Below are positions 35,999-44,655 of a DNA stretch of 64,000 bases, in pieces (positions within the stretch are counted from its first letter, which is position 1; each line of letters opens with the position of its first letter). The translations under genes were made by a program, and so were the position numbers. This DNA comes from an uncultured Lachnospiraceae bacterium. Its GTDB lineage: Bacteria; Bacillota; Clostridia; Lachnospirales; Lachnospiraceae. Below the pieces are notes generated by a model, which saw only the letters and a list, made by a program, of their open reading frames with translations, made no database searches and was not told where the DNA came from. Location of the stretch: contig CAKQYU010000011.1 in NCBI GenBank assembly GCA_934293575.1, positions 25,597 to 89,596 on the forward strand, in the 5' to 3' direction.

Positions 35999-36120
35999 GA
36001 TGTGAAGAATATGTGGGAGGCTATTTACGCAATTATATGGATCGGGAAAACCAGAAAAAACAGGAAGAAAACAGAGTAAAAAGGTTTTGTAAATGTAGGG
36101 AAGAAGGAGGAAAGGTAGAG

Positions 36121-37023
36121 ATGACGCAAAAAGTATTAAGCGTTTTGATGATATTTGTGTTAGGTGGATTTATGGGGAATTTCTTTCAACATGATTTCCA
36201 TACGGAAGAATTGTATTGGACGGAGTATGATTCCGATGAAAATGGATATGTGACGGGAGGTTCTGTCTATTTATATCATGATACGAAAATAGAATGTATT
36301 GACCATCAGATATTAAATAATACTTATAAATACGGAGAGAATATCGTCGGTGTAAAAGGATTGTGTTTAAATCAGAAGGGGTTTGAGGGAATTGTAATTT
36401 ATAATGTTAATAATGGAGAAATGCAGGAAATTTTAAGTTTGGATAGGATTGAAAAAGCCCTTTGCAAAAATGAAAGTGAATGGGCAGGATTTGAGGGCTG
36501 CATTCAAATGTCTGAAGATAAAGATAAATTTTATTTTTCTTATAATGATAAATTGGTATGTTATGACGCAAACCAGGATGAATTATCAATAATAGAGGAG
36601 ACATATCTTTCATCGTTAGCACTAAATGAAAAAGAAACAGGATTATATTATTCGACTGCCGGAAAATTAATGTTTTATGATTTTTCTACAGAGCAGACAG
36701 AGGAAATCTGTTCGGGAATAGGTACATTTTCACTTGCAAAGGGGGATGCATTTATCGTTTATGTACATAAAGAGAAGGATGAAATATGGAAGTATGATTT
36801 TAATTCGGATAAAAAAGAAAAACTTTGTGATTTGAAAAGTTTGGGCAATAATCAAATTGTTATATCAGAGGATAACAAATGCTTTGTATATATGGACAGT
36901 AAAGAATCCATTATTCCAACGAATTTCAAATATTACATAATAGAATATAACATGGAAAATGGAAGAAAACAGGTGCTATATAAAGGAAAATATGGGGAAG
37001 TTGTTAATAGTTTAGCTGGATAG
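36121..37023 (+). CDS. Exported beta-propeller-like protein, frameshifted near its C-terminus
   Basis: A 300-residue protein with an N-terminal membrane helix (VLSVLMIFVLGGFMGNFF). It then has repeated short strands with Y/F-D pairs (for example SLALNEKETGLYYSTAGK and EIWKYDFNSDKKEKL), like the TolB/DUF5050-type propellers. The frame stops at 37023. The -1 frame continues as SWIEEKNLVSRIDKDGTIYF and reads on to a stop at 37130, so a one-base deletion near 37005-37015 has probably cut off about 35 residues. ATG 36121 is chosen for its AAGGAGG site. No family name is certain. Confidence 0.45.
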   Translation: MTQKVLSVLMIFVLGGFMGNFFQHDFHTEELYWTEYDSDENGYVTGGSVYLYHDTKIECIDHQILNNTYKYGENIVGVKGLCLNQKGFEGIVIYNVNNGEMQEILSLDRIEKALCKNESEWAGFEGCIQMSEDKDKFYFSYNDKLVCYDANQDELSIIEETYLSSLALNEKETGLYYSTAGKLMFYDFSTEQTEEICSGIGTFSLAKGDAFIVYVHKEKDEIWKYDFNSDKKEKLCDLKSLGNNQIVISEDNKCFVYMDSKESIIPTNFKYYIIEYNMENGRKQVLYKGKYGEVVNSLAG

Positions 37024-37112
37024 AAGAGAAAAATCTAGTTAGCAGAATAGATAAAGATGGAACAATATATTTTGCTGGAAATACGAAAGATAGATTGGAG
37101 ATGTCTGTAGAT

Positions 37113-37441
37113 AAGAAACTATCACAATAGTAGTCAGAGCAATGAAGGTAGCAAATTATACAGGTACTGAACAGGATGCAAAAATGGAAATTGGAGATGT
37201 GGGAGCTCTTAGCAGATATTATTATTTCCAAACAAAGGATGTACAATCGCAAAAAGTAGATTTTCATCTTATTACATTTATAAAAATTAAATATTATCAT
37301 ATGTGGGTAGAAACTACGATAACACAGTATGATAAAGATGGGAAAATTGTGGGAGAAGAACAAATGTTATCTCTTTGGTATTTAACGTATTTGGATGACG
37401 AATGGGATGTTGTAGCTGCATTTGATACTCCGTGCAACTGA
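37113..37441 (+). pseudogene. 5'-truncated remnant of an extracytoplasmic-domain gene
   Basis: The open frame reads about 100 residues from TIVVRAMKVANYTGTEQDA to WYLTYLDDEWDVVAAFDTPCN, which looks like the C-terminal half of an NTF2- or lipoprotein-like domain. There is no helix, signal or convincing start. It abuts an Rhs fragment on its 3' side. I take it as a remnant left by recombination in the cargo region. Confidence 0.4.
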
Positions 37442-37446
37442 TTAGT

Positions 37447-37770
37447 GAAGTAAAACAATTCTTCGGAGATGCAGGATTCCAGCCATTTGGTTATACCGGA
37501 TACCAGAAAGAAGAAGCATGTGGTCTGTATTATGCACAGGCAAGAAGATATGATGCTGATACCGGAAGATTTATCAGTGAGGATATGTCAGGGGATATGG
37601 ATGGCTTTCAAATAGGTTTAGGAGGAGGAGCGGGTGTAGATATCCATATGATGGAAAGTAATACAAAAGAAATATATACATATAACTTATTTCAAACAAT
37701 AGGTAATGTGTTAGAAAATTTTCAGGAGAAAGTAGATTGGAATGTGAAAATTGACCGTGAAGTAGGATAA
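37447..37770 (+). pseudogene. Orphan Rhs C-terminal module with an alternative tip
   Basis: The first 40 residues match the end of the Rhs core in the big toxin at 47446: FQPFGYTGYQKEEACGLYYA and ARRYDADTGRFISED. After the hinge, the sequence changes to a different tip of about 65 residues (GFQIGLGGGAGVDIHMMES...), ending DREVG. There is no N-terminal core, so on its own it cannot be exported. Such orphan modules can replace the tip of a full-length Rhs gene by recombination through the shared hinge. Confidence 0.7.
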
Positions 37771-37831
37771 ATAACAAATACAACAATGCTTGGAATTATA
37801 CAAGTGTCTGATTATGAAAGGAATTGGTAAT

Positions 37832-38236
37832 ATGGTTTTATGTTTTATAACTTTTTTTGTAAGTTTATTTTTAGGTATAATAATATGTTGTATTTTAAAG
37901 GATGAAAAAAATCTGAATAATGGGATAGAAATAACTGGAAAAATGTTAGGTCAAAAAATGATTATTGGAACACCGAATCGATATATTTTTGAAATAGAAT
38001 TTCGATATAAAAATATGATAAAGCGAGAGAAATTAATTACAGCAGATAAAGGGATTTTGGATTACAAAAGAGATAACATAATACCTTTAGTATATTCTTT
38101 AATTAATGATAAAGTATATTGGAAGGAAGATAACCGGGTTGATAAAACAATTTTAATGATCCTGTGTTCAGTAGGTATTGCGTTCTCAATGGTAACATTT
38201 ATTGTGCAATTGATTATGGTTATTATTTCAAGATGA
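37832..38236 (+). CDS. DUF3592-like two-helix membrane protein, candidate immunity
   Basis: A 134-residue protein with one helix at each end (residues 1-23 and about 107-131) and a small beta-rich domain between (IFEIEFRYKNMIKREKL, IIPLVYSLINDKVYW). The layout resembles DUF3592 proteins. AAAGGA lies nine bases before ATG 37832; an upstream frame from 37790 has no site. It comes directly after the orphan Rhs tip, the usual place for its immunity gene. Immunity is inferred. Confidence 0.5.
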   Translation: MVLCFITFFVSLFLGIIICCILKDEKNLNNGIEITGKMLGQKMIIGTPNRYIFEIEFRYKNMIKREKLITADKGILDYKRDNIIPLVYSLINDKVYWKEDNRVDKTILMILCSVGIAFSMVTFIVQLIMVIISR

Positions 38237-38299
38237 ATTAATATGAAATAAGAAAATGAATGTGCTTGTGAAGAAGATGAGTAGAAAGAGGAGAATAAA

Positions 38300-39076
38300 A
38301 TGATAATTAAACATAATTTAAAAAGTGTAAGATTTTTAGGGATAATGAGCGGATTGGGATTTTTTTTGATTTTATTTGCGGTAGAAGCACTTGTAAATTA
38401 TGTTCATACTGCTGATATGGTGGTTGATCCCCAAAGTGCGAATATTGCGTGCATCATCAATCTGTTGTTTGGTTTTTTTGCATGTGGAAGTACAATCTAT
38501 TTAAATTGTAAAGTAAGGCAATTAGAGGTAACAGAAGATAAATTTATTTATAGAAATATTTTTGGAAAGGAAAAGGAAATTCTGAAAAAAGATATGGTTG
38601 GAATTAAACATAAAGATAATATGTATTATATTTTGATGGCAACGGATGGGAAAAAGTTCTGTACTATAGAAGATAACATGGTAAATGCAAATCAATTGTT
38701 TAATGATGAAGTTGATTTTTTAGGGCTTTATGAAAATTTCATATTGGAATTACAAAAACAGGAAGATAAATTTAAACAATATCTGATGAAACATATAAAA
38801 TATTATGAGTACTTGGAAATGGAATTGATTGAGGAAGATAGAAAGATAAAAAAATTGTTTAAATTACGCTTTCTTGCAAAGAAAGAAACAGAAGGATATT
38901 ATAGTGACTTTATGAAAATGAAACCATTTGAATATGTTATTCCGTTTGCTGGCTATGATATGGTGCAGAAAACCGGTTATTTTTTGCAAGAGGGTGACTA
39001 TCCGAAAATGTTGAAGCAAATAGAAAAATGGATACTTATGATGATAGAGAAAAAATATTTTGTAAGAAAAAAATAA
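38300..39076 (+). CDS. Two-helix membrane protein with PH-like domain, candidate immunity
   Basis: A 258-residue protein. Two helices lie in the first 70 residues (FLGIMSGLGFFLILFAVEAL and IACIINLLFGFFACGSTIYL). A bacterial PH-like strand set follows (LEVTEDKFIYRNIFGKEKEI), then a charged helical tail. It ends about 70 bases before the truncated Rhs pseudogene. The shape is common among immunity proteins of contact-dependent toxins, but I cannot name the family. Confidence 0.45.
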   Translation: MIIKHNLKSVRFLGIMSGLGFFLILFAVEALVNYVHTADMVVDPQSANIACIINLLFGFFACGSTIYLNCKVRQLEVTEDKFIYRNIFGKEKEILKKDMVGIKHKDNMYYILMATDGKKFCTIEDNMVNANQLFNDEVDFLGLYENFILELQKQEDKFKQYLMKHIKYYEYLEMELIEEDRKIKKLFKLRFLAKKETEGYYSDFMKMKPFEYVIPFAGYDMVQKTGYFLQEGDYPKMLKQIEKWILMMIEKKYFVRKK

Positions 39077-39147
39077 GTGAAAAGTTTGATATGTATGTAT
39101 GGATATGTAGAAAGCCAACACAGTAATTTAGTTGTTAAAAAAACCGG

Positions 39148-39675
39148 GCAGAGGGAGACAGCGGACATTATAGATATGAATATGACGCATTAAATCAGCT
39201 TACCGGGGTAATAAGGGATGGAAACCGGTTGCGAGATTATACCTATGATGCCTTTGGAAACCGAAGCCGGATGGAGGATTATGAGCATCAAAAAAATACG
39301 GTATATCAGTATAATGTAAATAATCAGCTTTTGATTAGGGAAACCAATGGTGTAAAGCGGAATTATCATTATGATAAAAGGGGGAATCTGACAGCAGTCT
39401 TTCAGGGAGAGGAACGGATGAAACAGTTTCAGTTTGATGCGGCAAACCGGATGACTGTCTCCAGTCAGTTAGAGGGTGGCATATTAAAGCAGGCTGCCTA
39501 TCAGTATAATGCCTTTGGAAAAAGAACAGGACAGACCCTCTATACCATGGAAAATCAGGAGCATATGCCGGAATCTATCTTGCCAAAGAATCCGGAACGA
39601 GAGATTGTCTACACACTGAGTCCAAGGCGAATGCCTTGGACTTTTTACAATTTTTATCCATATTTTACAGAGTGA
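39148..39675 (+). pseudogene. Truncated Rhs-core pseudogene
   Basis: An internal fragment of an Rhs core. GHYRYEYDALNQLTGV, YTYDAFGNRSRMEDYE and FQFDAANRMTVSSQLEG correspond one-to-one with a segment near the end of the 1754-residue toxin. The beginning of the gene is missing. After YTL at about 39618 the homology ends in an unrelated sequence that contains a terminator. So both ends are lost and no start codon or signal is present. Confidence 0.88.
39619..39646 (+). terminator. Intrinsic terminator ahead of esaA
   Basis: AGTCCAAGGC pairs with GCCTTGGACT around a GAAT loop and is followed by TTTTT. It isolates the esaA promoter from the orphan cargo genes upstream. Confidence 0.93.
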
Positions 39676-39717
39676 TTTGTGTGCGAATAAATCCTTTTTT
39701 TGGTAAAAATCATCCTT

Positions 39718-39846
39718 TTTTTACCACTTGTTACAATAAAACGACCAGTTGTTACACTTCGCGTTTTAGCGGGAAAAAATATGTTATAGTAAGGGCGTCG
39801 AAAATAATCGAAATTTGTCAGATGAAATAGAAGGGTATGAATGTAT
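39718..39846 (+). repeat. Copy B of the 129-bp T7SS promoter repeat (esaA promoter)
   Basis: Matches 34065-34193. It has direct TTGTTACA repeats at 39728-39735 and 39749-39756, a CGCGTTTTAGCG palindrome, and the extended -10 TGTTATAGT, with AAGGG and the esaA ATG at its end. The 21-base spacing of the direct repeats (two helical turns) suggests a regulator site upstream of the promoter. Confidence 0.9.
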
Positions 39847-41973
39847 ATGAAAAGGATACAATTTTCAAAAATCTATCTTGTAAAATTTATTGGTGTACTG
39901 ATTCTTTTCTTTGTTGGAATTGGAATCGGTAGCCAATATGAAAAAGGAAAAAATAAAACAGAAGAAGTATATTCACAAAATATTGCTATCGTCAATTCTG
40001 ACCAGGGGGTAGAAGTAGATGGTAAGCAGATAAATTATGCAGCAAGGATACTGAATACAATAAGCGGACATTATGTAATGTCGGGAATCCAAGATGCACA
40101 GGAAGGTGTGCAGTCTGGAAAGTATGCGGCTTATGTAATTATACCTTCTGATTTTTCCGAACATGTCGTTAGTCTTAATCATACACCTGAACGTGCCAAG
40201 ATTCAATATGCATTAAGTAATATTGTTACAAAAGATTGTAAGGTGGGGGCATTAGAGGAGGTTGAGGCGCTTAATGCTATCTTGAATAATGGAATGAGTT
40301 ATATGTATATTGATGGAATTTTATCAGAATTTCATTCTGTACAGGACGGAGCAGAGACCATTATGGAAAATGATCGGAAGGATACGGATATTATATTAGC
40401 AATTCATGCAACAGATTTGACGGAATTAATTACGATTCCGGAATTGCAGACGGCTGAGAACGAGGTTGCTCCTTTAGATGTACAGGAATATTTGGATAAA
40501 GACCGGACAATAGTGGAAGATATCAACCGCCAGTATGAATACTATATCCGTTTAAGTGAAGAAGATTGGGAACAGCTTCAAAAACAGGGAAATGACGTGA
40601 TTGAGAGCTGGACGAGGATGGAAGATGACATTAATAATTTTTCGATATCTAAGGATGAAAATGGCAATCTGATTTATGAGGAGGGGATAGAAAATATATT
40701 GGAACTAGTGAATCAGAATGATTCTTCTTTAAATGACCAACAGGGAAATATCAGTGAAACTTTTTATTTAAGAGGATGGCAATTACGACGCATGATACAG
40801 GAATATAATTCAAATCTGAATAGTGCAAAAACAGAATTAAGCTCCCGGATAGCAGAAGAATATGAAAAGAATGCGATTGAATCGGGTAGTAGTCCATATT
40901 CCCTTAAAGTGAATGACAGTGAGATTTCGTATTATACAGGTAATGAGAAAATAATACTAGCAGCCGGGGACTATGTGAAAACAATCGACGCCATGCTGCA
41001 ATCTTCAAATGATATGGAAGAATTTAAGACACAATATCAGCAGTACATAGAAGAAAATACAAGGATATGGAATGAAAACGGAGACGGAGATTATCTGACC
41101 GGACTGAAAAAATTATCGGAAAATACAGGACTTGTTGAAAGCGGAACACTTGCTGCGTCTATTCGGACAAATCTTGTTCAACCGGATATCTCATTGATTG
41201 TTAATGAGCAGTTCCCTGATTTTGATGATGCACTTACAGAAGCAACACTGGGAGGAGATAAGGAGGAAAATTTAGAGGTTTCCTTAAGTGACCTTTTAAG
41301 AAGTGATGCGGAATCTGTGAAATTATCTGTATTGGGGGAGAATGAAATTAAAGATATTTTGCAGGAAAATTTTATTGATGTTATGGAAAATCAATCGGAA
41401 TCCGAAAAGGCAAAGCTGGTGGAAAAATACGAGACACAAAAGAAGGGCATGGAAACATATATAACAGCAAGTGGACAGTTTAATCCTTATCAGTATATTA
41501 ATCAGCAGGAAATCAATCAGTCTTTTTTATTACTGAATCAAAATGGTTCTGAATTGCAGAAAAAAATTAATGAAGATTATTCCCAGAATATGTCGTATGT
41601 AACAGATGTGACAATGAATGCGTCAGAAAACATGAGTAATGTAATGGAAGCAATTACCAGCGCAAATGAAACTTCACAGGAAAAATTGGAAAGTGGTTTG
41701 GAGGAAGCCAAACAGGTGAAATCAGATACTTATGAGACAAATCAGGAATTATTACAGGATTTTACATTGAAACTGCCGTATACCAGAATTGGAAAGCTTG
41801 AATATGCTAAGGCGTATGAATTTATTGCAGATCCAACCGAATTATCCGAGGTACAAGTTTCTGGTTCTGTTTCTAAGACAGATGAAAAGAAAACGGAAAT
41901 ACCGATATGGATATGGATTATAGCAGGAGGAGTGGTGATTGGTATTGGATATGGAATTTATAGGAGGGGTTGA
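39841..41973 (+). CDS. esaA: EsaA/YueB-like T7SS membrane protein
   Basis: A 710-residue protein with one helix near the N-terminus (residues 14-31) and one at the C-terminus (IPIWIWIIAGGVVIGIGY). Between them lies a long outer-face domain, mostly helical. NIAIVNSDQGVEVDGKQINY and SGKYAAYVIIPSDFSEHV are YhgE/Pip-type segments. EsaA forms an outward-reaching part of the type VIIb machine; YueB is a phage receptor. Family members are usually longer (about 1000 residues), so this is a compact form. First gene after the promoter. Confidence 0.82.
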   Translation: MYMKRIQFSKIYLVKFIGVLILFFVGIGIGSQYEKGKNKTEEVYSQNIAIVNSDQGVEVDGKQINYAARILNTISGHYVMSGIQDAQEGVQSGKYAAYVIIPSDFSEHVVSLNHTPERAKIQYALSNIVTKDCKVGALEEVEALNAILNNGMSYMYIDGILSEFHSVQDGAETIMENDRKDTDIILAIHATDLTELITIPELQTAENEVAPLDVQEYLDKDRTIVEDINRQYEYYIRLSEEDWEQLQKQGNDVIESWTRMEDDINNFSISKDENGNLIYEEGIENILELVNQNDSSLNDQQGNISETFYLRGWQLRRMIQEYNSNLNSAKTELSSRIAEEYEKNAIESGSSPYSLKVNDSEISYYTGNEKIILAAGDYVKTIDAMLQSSNDMEEFKTQYQQYIEENTRIWNENGDGDYLTGLKKLSENTGLVESGTLAASIRTNLVQPDISLIVNEQFPDFDDALTEATLGGDKEENLEVSLSDLLRSDAESVKLSVLGENEIKDILQENFIDVMENQSESEKAKLVEKYETQKKGMETYITASGQFNPYQYINQQEINQSFLLLNQNGSELQKKINEDYSQNMSYVTDVTMNASENMSNVMEAITSANETSQEKLESGLEEAKQVKSDTYETNQELLQDFTLKLPYTRIGKLEYAKAYEFIADPTELSEVQVSGSVSKTDEKKTEIPIWIWIIAGGVVIGIGYGIYRRG

Positions 41974-41975
41974 AT

Positions 41976-42374
41976 ATGGCGCGTTCAGATATAAATATTA
42001 ATCCGGATGTTTTGGAAAATCAGATTGACAACTATTCCTCATTGTCCGATTTGAATCATATTCCGGTTTTTACCAATGATTATGGGGAAACAATAGCAAA
42101 GAAGAATAATAAGCAAAAAGAACAGGAGAAGAGGCTTCAGACAGAGATTTTTCAAAAGAAAATGATATTGAATCAGACAACGGATGATATAACCGGGCAG
42201 TTATTTTTAGAGGAAAAACAGCAGGTTATCAAACAGGATGTTCAGACAGATGGAACCGGTCAAAGATATATAGGCATTGGAATGGGGTTTGTTATTTTAC
42301 TTTTTCTGATGTTCATGGGTTCCTATATAAGAAAAAGACAACAAAGAATGAAGGAAAAGGGAGAGCGTATATGA
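41976..42374 (+). CDS. essA: EssA-like single-helix T7SS protein
   Basis: A 132-residue protein with a polar N-terminal region and one membrane helix near the end (YIGIGMGFVILLFLMFMGSYI) followed by basic residues. The size, topology and position between EsaA and EssB match EssA. The sequence is too divergent to be certain from motifs. ATG 41976 follows GGAGGGG; the TTG upstream overlaps the esaA stop. It overlaps essB by four bases. Confidence 0.65.
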   Translation: MARSDININPDVLENQIDNYSSLSDLNHIPVFTNDYGETIAKKNNKQKEQEKRLQTEIFQKKMILNQTTDDITGQLFLEEKQQVIKQDVQTDGTGQRYIGIGMGFVILLFLMFMGSYIRKRQQRMKEKGERI

Positions 42375-43495
42375 AGAAACAGGTGGAAGAAAAACGAATG
42401 GAAGAAGTTGAAAACAACATTTTAACAGAAGAATACAAAAAATCTGAAATGGAAGCAAAGGATAGTTATGATTGGAATCGCTTGATGGCAGCAGGAGAAT
42501 GTTTTGTACCATTTGAGTGGGAAGAGGAGAAGGAAACAATTTTGGTTCATTACAATCTGGAGGGAATGTATCCGTTTACACAGATTCGGGAAGAGGATGA
42601 ATTAACGATTTATCGTTTGTTGATTCAGCTGGCTGATGTTGAGGAAAAGTATAACAAATTATCATTTTCATTGGAACCGGAAAATATTTTTTACAATGAA
42701 AATGAAAGAATTTTTATCAAAAAACGGGATTATCATCAGGAAATGGATCCATTTGTGAATTGTTATAAAGCTTTTGTTGCATGTTCATTGACTGATCAAT
42801 ATCAATATCAGGATTTTCTGGAAGGTGGAGATAATCTTCTGAAAAAGGATGTAAAGATAAAGAAATTATATGACTTAGATACAACGTCAGAGGTAAAGCA
42901 GTATTTGACAGAAGAGAAGGAAAAACTTCTGGACTATCGAAAAAAAGCACTTTGTTATGTAAAGAAAAATACATATCGTAGAATCAAATTTCTTTGCGTT
43001 CTGTTGCTTCTGGCAACTGTTGGATTGGGTATATATGGAGGGTATCAGTATTTTTATGAGATTCCGTATTTAGAAAAGGTAAGAGATGCCGGAAATGCAT
43101 ATATTGAAAATGATGATTTGAAACTGATTGAGGCATTAAAGGATTTGGAGGTTGAAAATATTGAGCTGGAACAAAAATACATTTTAGCGAGGGCATATGT
43201 GCAAAGTGAAAGTCTTACAACAGAGCAGAAAGAAAATATATTATCCAAACTTACATTATCTTCTAATCAGAAGGAAATGGATTATTGGATTTGTCTTGGA
43301 AGAAAACAAATTGATCAGGCAGAAAATCTAGCAATGCAACTATCGGATGATGAATTGTTGTTGTATGCATATATGAAAGAAAAGGAACAGGTAGAAGATG
43401 ATATTACAATTGATGGTTCGGAAAAACAGAACCGTTTGAATGATTTACAGTCACAAATTGAGAAATTAGCACAACAATATGAAGATAAAGAGTGA
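42371..43495 (+). CDS. essB: EssB/YukC-like T7SS pseudokinase membrane protein
   Basis: A 374-residue protein: a cytoplasmic domain of about 200 residues with the EssB-type look (MYPFTQIREEDELTIYRLLI, LEPENIFYNENERIFIKKRD), one helix at about 206-230, and an extracytoplasmic helical tail. EssB links EsxA substrates and EssC in type VIIb machines. Its position after essA and before esxA supports the call. It overlaps essA by four bases, so the two are probably coupled. Confidence 0.85.
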   Translation: MKKQVEEKRMEEVENNILTEEYKKSEMEAKDSYDWNRLMAAGECFVPFEWEEEKETILVHYNLEGMYPFTQIREEDELTIYRLLIQLADVEEKYNKLSFSLEPENIFYNENERIFIKKRDYHQEMDPFVNCYKAFVACSLTDQYQYQDFLEGGDNLLKKDVKIKKLYDLDTTSEVKQYLTEEKEKLLDYRKKALCYVKKNTYRRIKFLCVLLLLATVGLGIYGGYQYFYEIPYLEKVRDAGNAYIENDDLKLIEALKDLEVENIELEQKYILARAYVQSESLTTEQKENILSKLTLSSNQKEMDYWICLGRKQIDQAENLAMQLSDDELLLYAYMKEKEQVEDDITIDGSEKQNRLNDLQSQIEKLAQQYEDKE

Positions 43496-43548
43496 ACAAA
43501 CACAGAATACTGTTTGTTATAAATGATTTAGGAAAGGAGGAACTACTT

Positions 43549-43839
43549 ATGGCATTACAGATGGACTTTGAAGAGGTTACAGCACAGGGACAGGCAATTG
43601 CAGCTCGTTCACAGGATGTAACAGATTTACAAACATGGCTGAACAATGTTGTGAATGAACAACTGCCTAGTTTGTGGCAGGGAAGCGGTTATGAAGGATT
43701 TTCTGAACGAGTGGCAGAAATGGCTTCCAGCTTCGAGGCTATGAGACAGCTGATTGAAGATATTGGTAATGGTGTTGTTAAGAATGCAACTCAGTATCAT
43801 GAATTTGATCAGGCAGCAGGTGCGGCTAACCGCGGCTAA
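43549..43839 (+). CDS. esxA: WXG100 protein EsxA
   Basis: A 96-residue helical hairpin protein secreted by type VIIb machines. The central turn carries the WxG motif (LWQGSGYEGF), and a YxxxD export signal (YHEFD) is near the C-terminus. A perfect AAAGGAGG precedes ATG 43549; a longer frame from 43492 overlaps essB and lacks a site. A stable hairpin follows, which fits high-level expression of this gene. Confidence 0.93.
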   Translation: MALQMDFEEVTAQGQAIAARSQDVTDLQTWLNNVVNEQLPSLWQGSGYEGFSERVAEMASSFEAMRQLIEDIGNGVVKNATQYHEFDQAAGAANRG

Positions 43840-43845
43840 TTGACT

Positions 43846-43877
43846 GGGGTGTTACAGGATAAACCCTGTGGCACCCT
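43846..43877 (+). terminator. Hairpin between esxA and esaB
   Basis: GGGGTGTTACAGG pairs with CCTGTGGCACCCT (G-U pairs included) around a short loop. No long T-run follows, so it is more likely a message-stabilising or attenuating structure than a full terminator. The segment copied to 34231 begins at its end. Confidence 0.6.
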
Positions 43878-43909
43878 ATATGAAAAGCAAACAAGATAGG
43901 GATGAAAAC

Positions 43910-44134
43910 ATGTACACATTAACAATAAGACAAAAGTCAAAAGATATAGATATCAGAGTTCTTCCGAATCAAAGAATACATGCAGTCTTACAGGTATTGA
44001 AGGAAAATGGACATATATCCGGTGAGGTTGGCAATATATATGTATATTCCAAAAGAAGACAGGAATATTTGAACCAGATGATGACATTTCGTCAGGCAGG
44101 AATATACTCGGGAGATATATTAGAATTACAGTAG
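43910..44134 (+). CDS. esaB: EsaB/YukD-like ubiquitin-fold protein, core copy
   Basis: A 74-residue protein with the YukD-type ubiquitin-like start (YTLTIRQKSKDIDIRVLPNQ). It follows esxA and precedes the first LXG module. A longer frame reaches back into the hairpin, but ATG 43910 has a site (GATAGGGATG region) shared with the duplicate at 34264. Small cytoplasmic accessory protein of type VIIb systems. Confidence 0.88.
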   Translation: MYTLTIRQKSKDIDIRVLPNQRIHAVLQVLKENGHISGEVGNIYVYSKRRQEYLNQMMTFRQAGIYSGDILELQ

Positions 44135-44149
44135 AAGGGTGGGAATTTG

Positions 44150-44413
44150 ATGATAAAAAGTGATTTGGCAGAAGCAAAAACAATTGCTCAGAATTTAAAG
44201 GATCAGATAAATCAGATAAATCTTTCGGGGGATGTCTATGTAACATCGGATTCTGAAGTTTTTGTAGAACTAGAACGTGTAGATGTTTATATAGATGTTA
44301 AATCAAAAACAGAGGAATTTTTAAATAAATCTATAGAGGATTCGAACCAAATACAGAAATTCGGAGAGGTATTTAGTGAACTAGATGAGACAATTGGAGG
44401 AGGATATGCATAG
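44150..44413 (+). CDS. Small helical LXG-partner protein (TIGR04197/DUF3130-like)
   Basis: An 87-residue predicted helical hairpin. It begins MIKSDLAEAKTIAQNLKDQI, like the short T7SS-associated proteins grouped near TIGR04197 (SACOL2603-type), and lacks a WxG turn. Small helical proteins of this kind are encoded just before LXG toxins and bind their N-terminal domains for export. It is followed by a second small protein and then by an LXG toxin. The exact family is my estimate. Confidence 0.65.
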   Translation: MIKSDLAEAKTIAQNLKDQINQINLSGDVYVTSDSEVFVELERVDVYIDVKSKTEEFLNKSIEDSNQIQKFGEVFSELDETIGGGYA

Positions 44414-44655
44414 TGAATGATTTAGAAAAGAAAATGATATGTTCTGGAGAAGCGGAAGAAATTCTGTTAAATACAATACGAGAGGTTGATACGCTGGTAA
44501 AGGATATTTATGGTTTGGTAAATGGAGATAATTACTTAACGAGATGGATTGCCGAGTGGAAAGCGGAATTTGATAGTGAAGGCAGAAAAACTTTTGATGA
44601 AATCAATCAGATGAAAGAAGACATATCCGACTATAAAGAAGGGGGACAAGTATGA
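44413..44655 (+). CDS. Second small helical LXG-partner protein
   Basis: An 80-residue charged helical protein starting at GTG 44413 with GGAGGAGG upstream. It overlaps its neighbours on both sides by one and four bases, so it is coupled with them. It has a conserved-looking WIAEWKAEFDSEGRKTF stretch. With the 44150 gene it forms the partner pair that normally precedes an LXG toxin. Confidence 0.6.
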   Translation: MNDLEKKMICSGEAEEILLNTIREVDTLVKDIYGLVNGDNYLTRWIAEWKAEFDSEGRKTFDEINQMKEDISDYKEGGQV

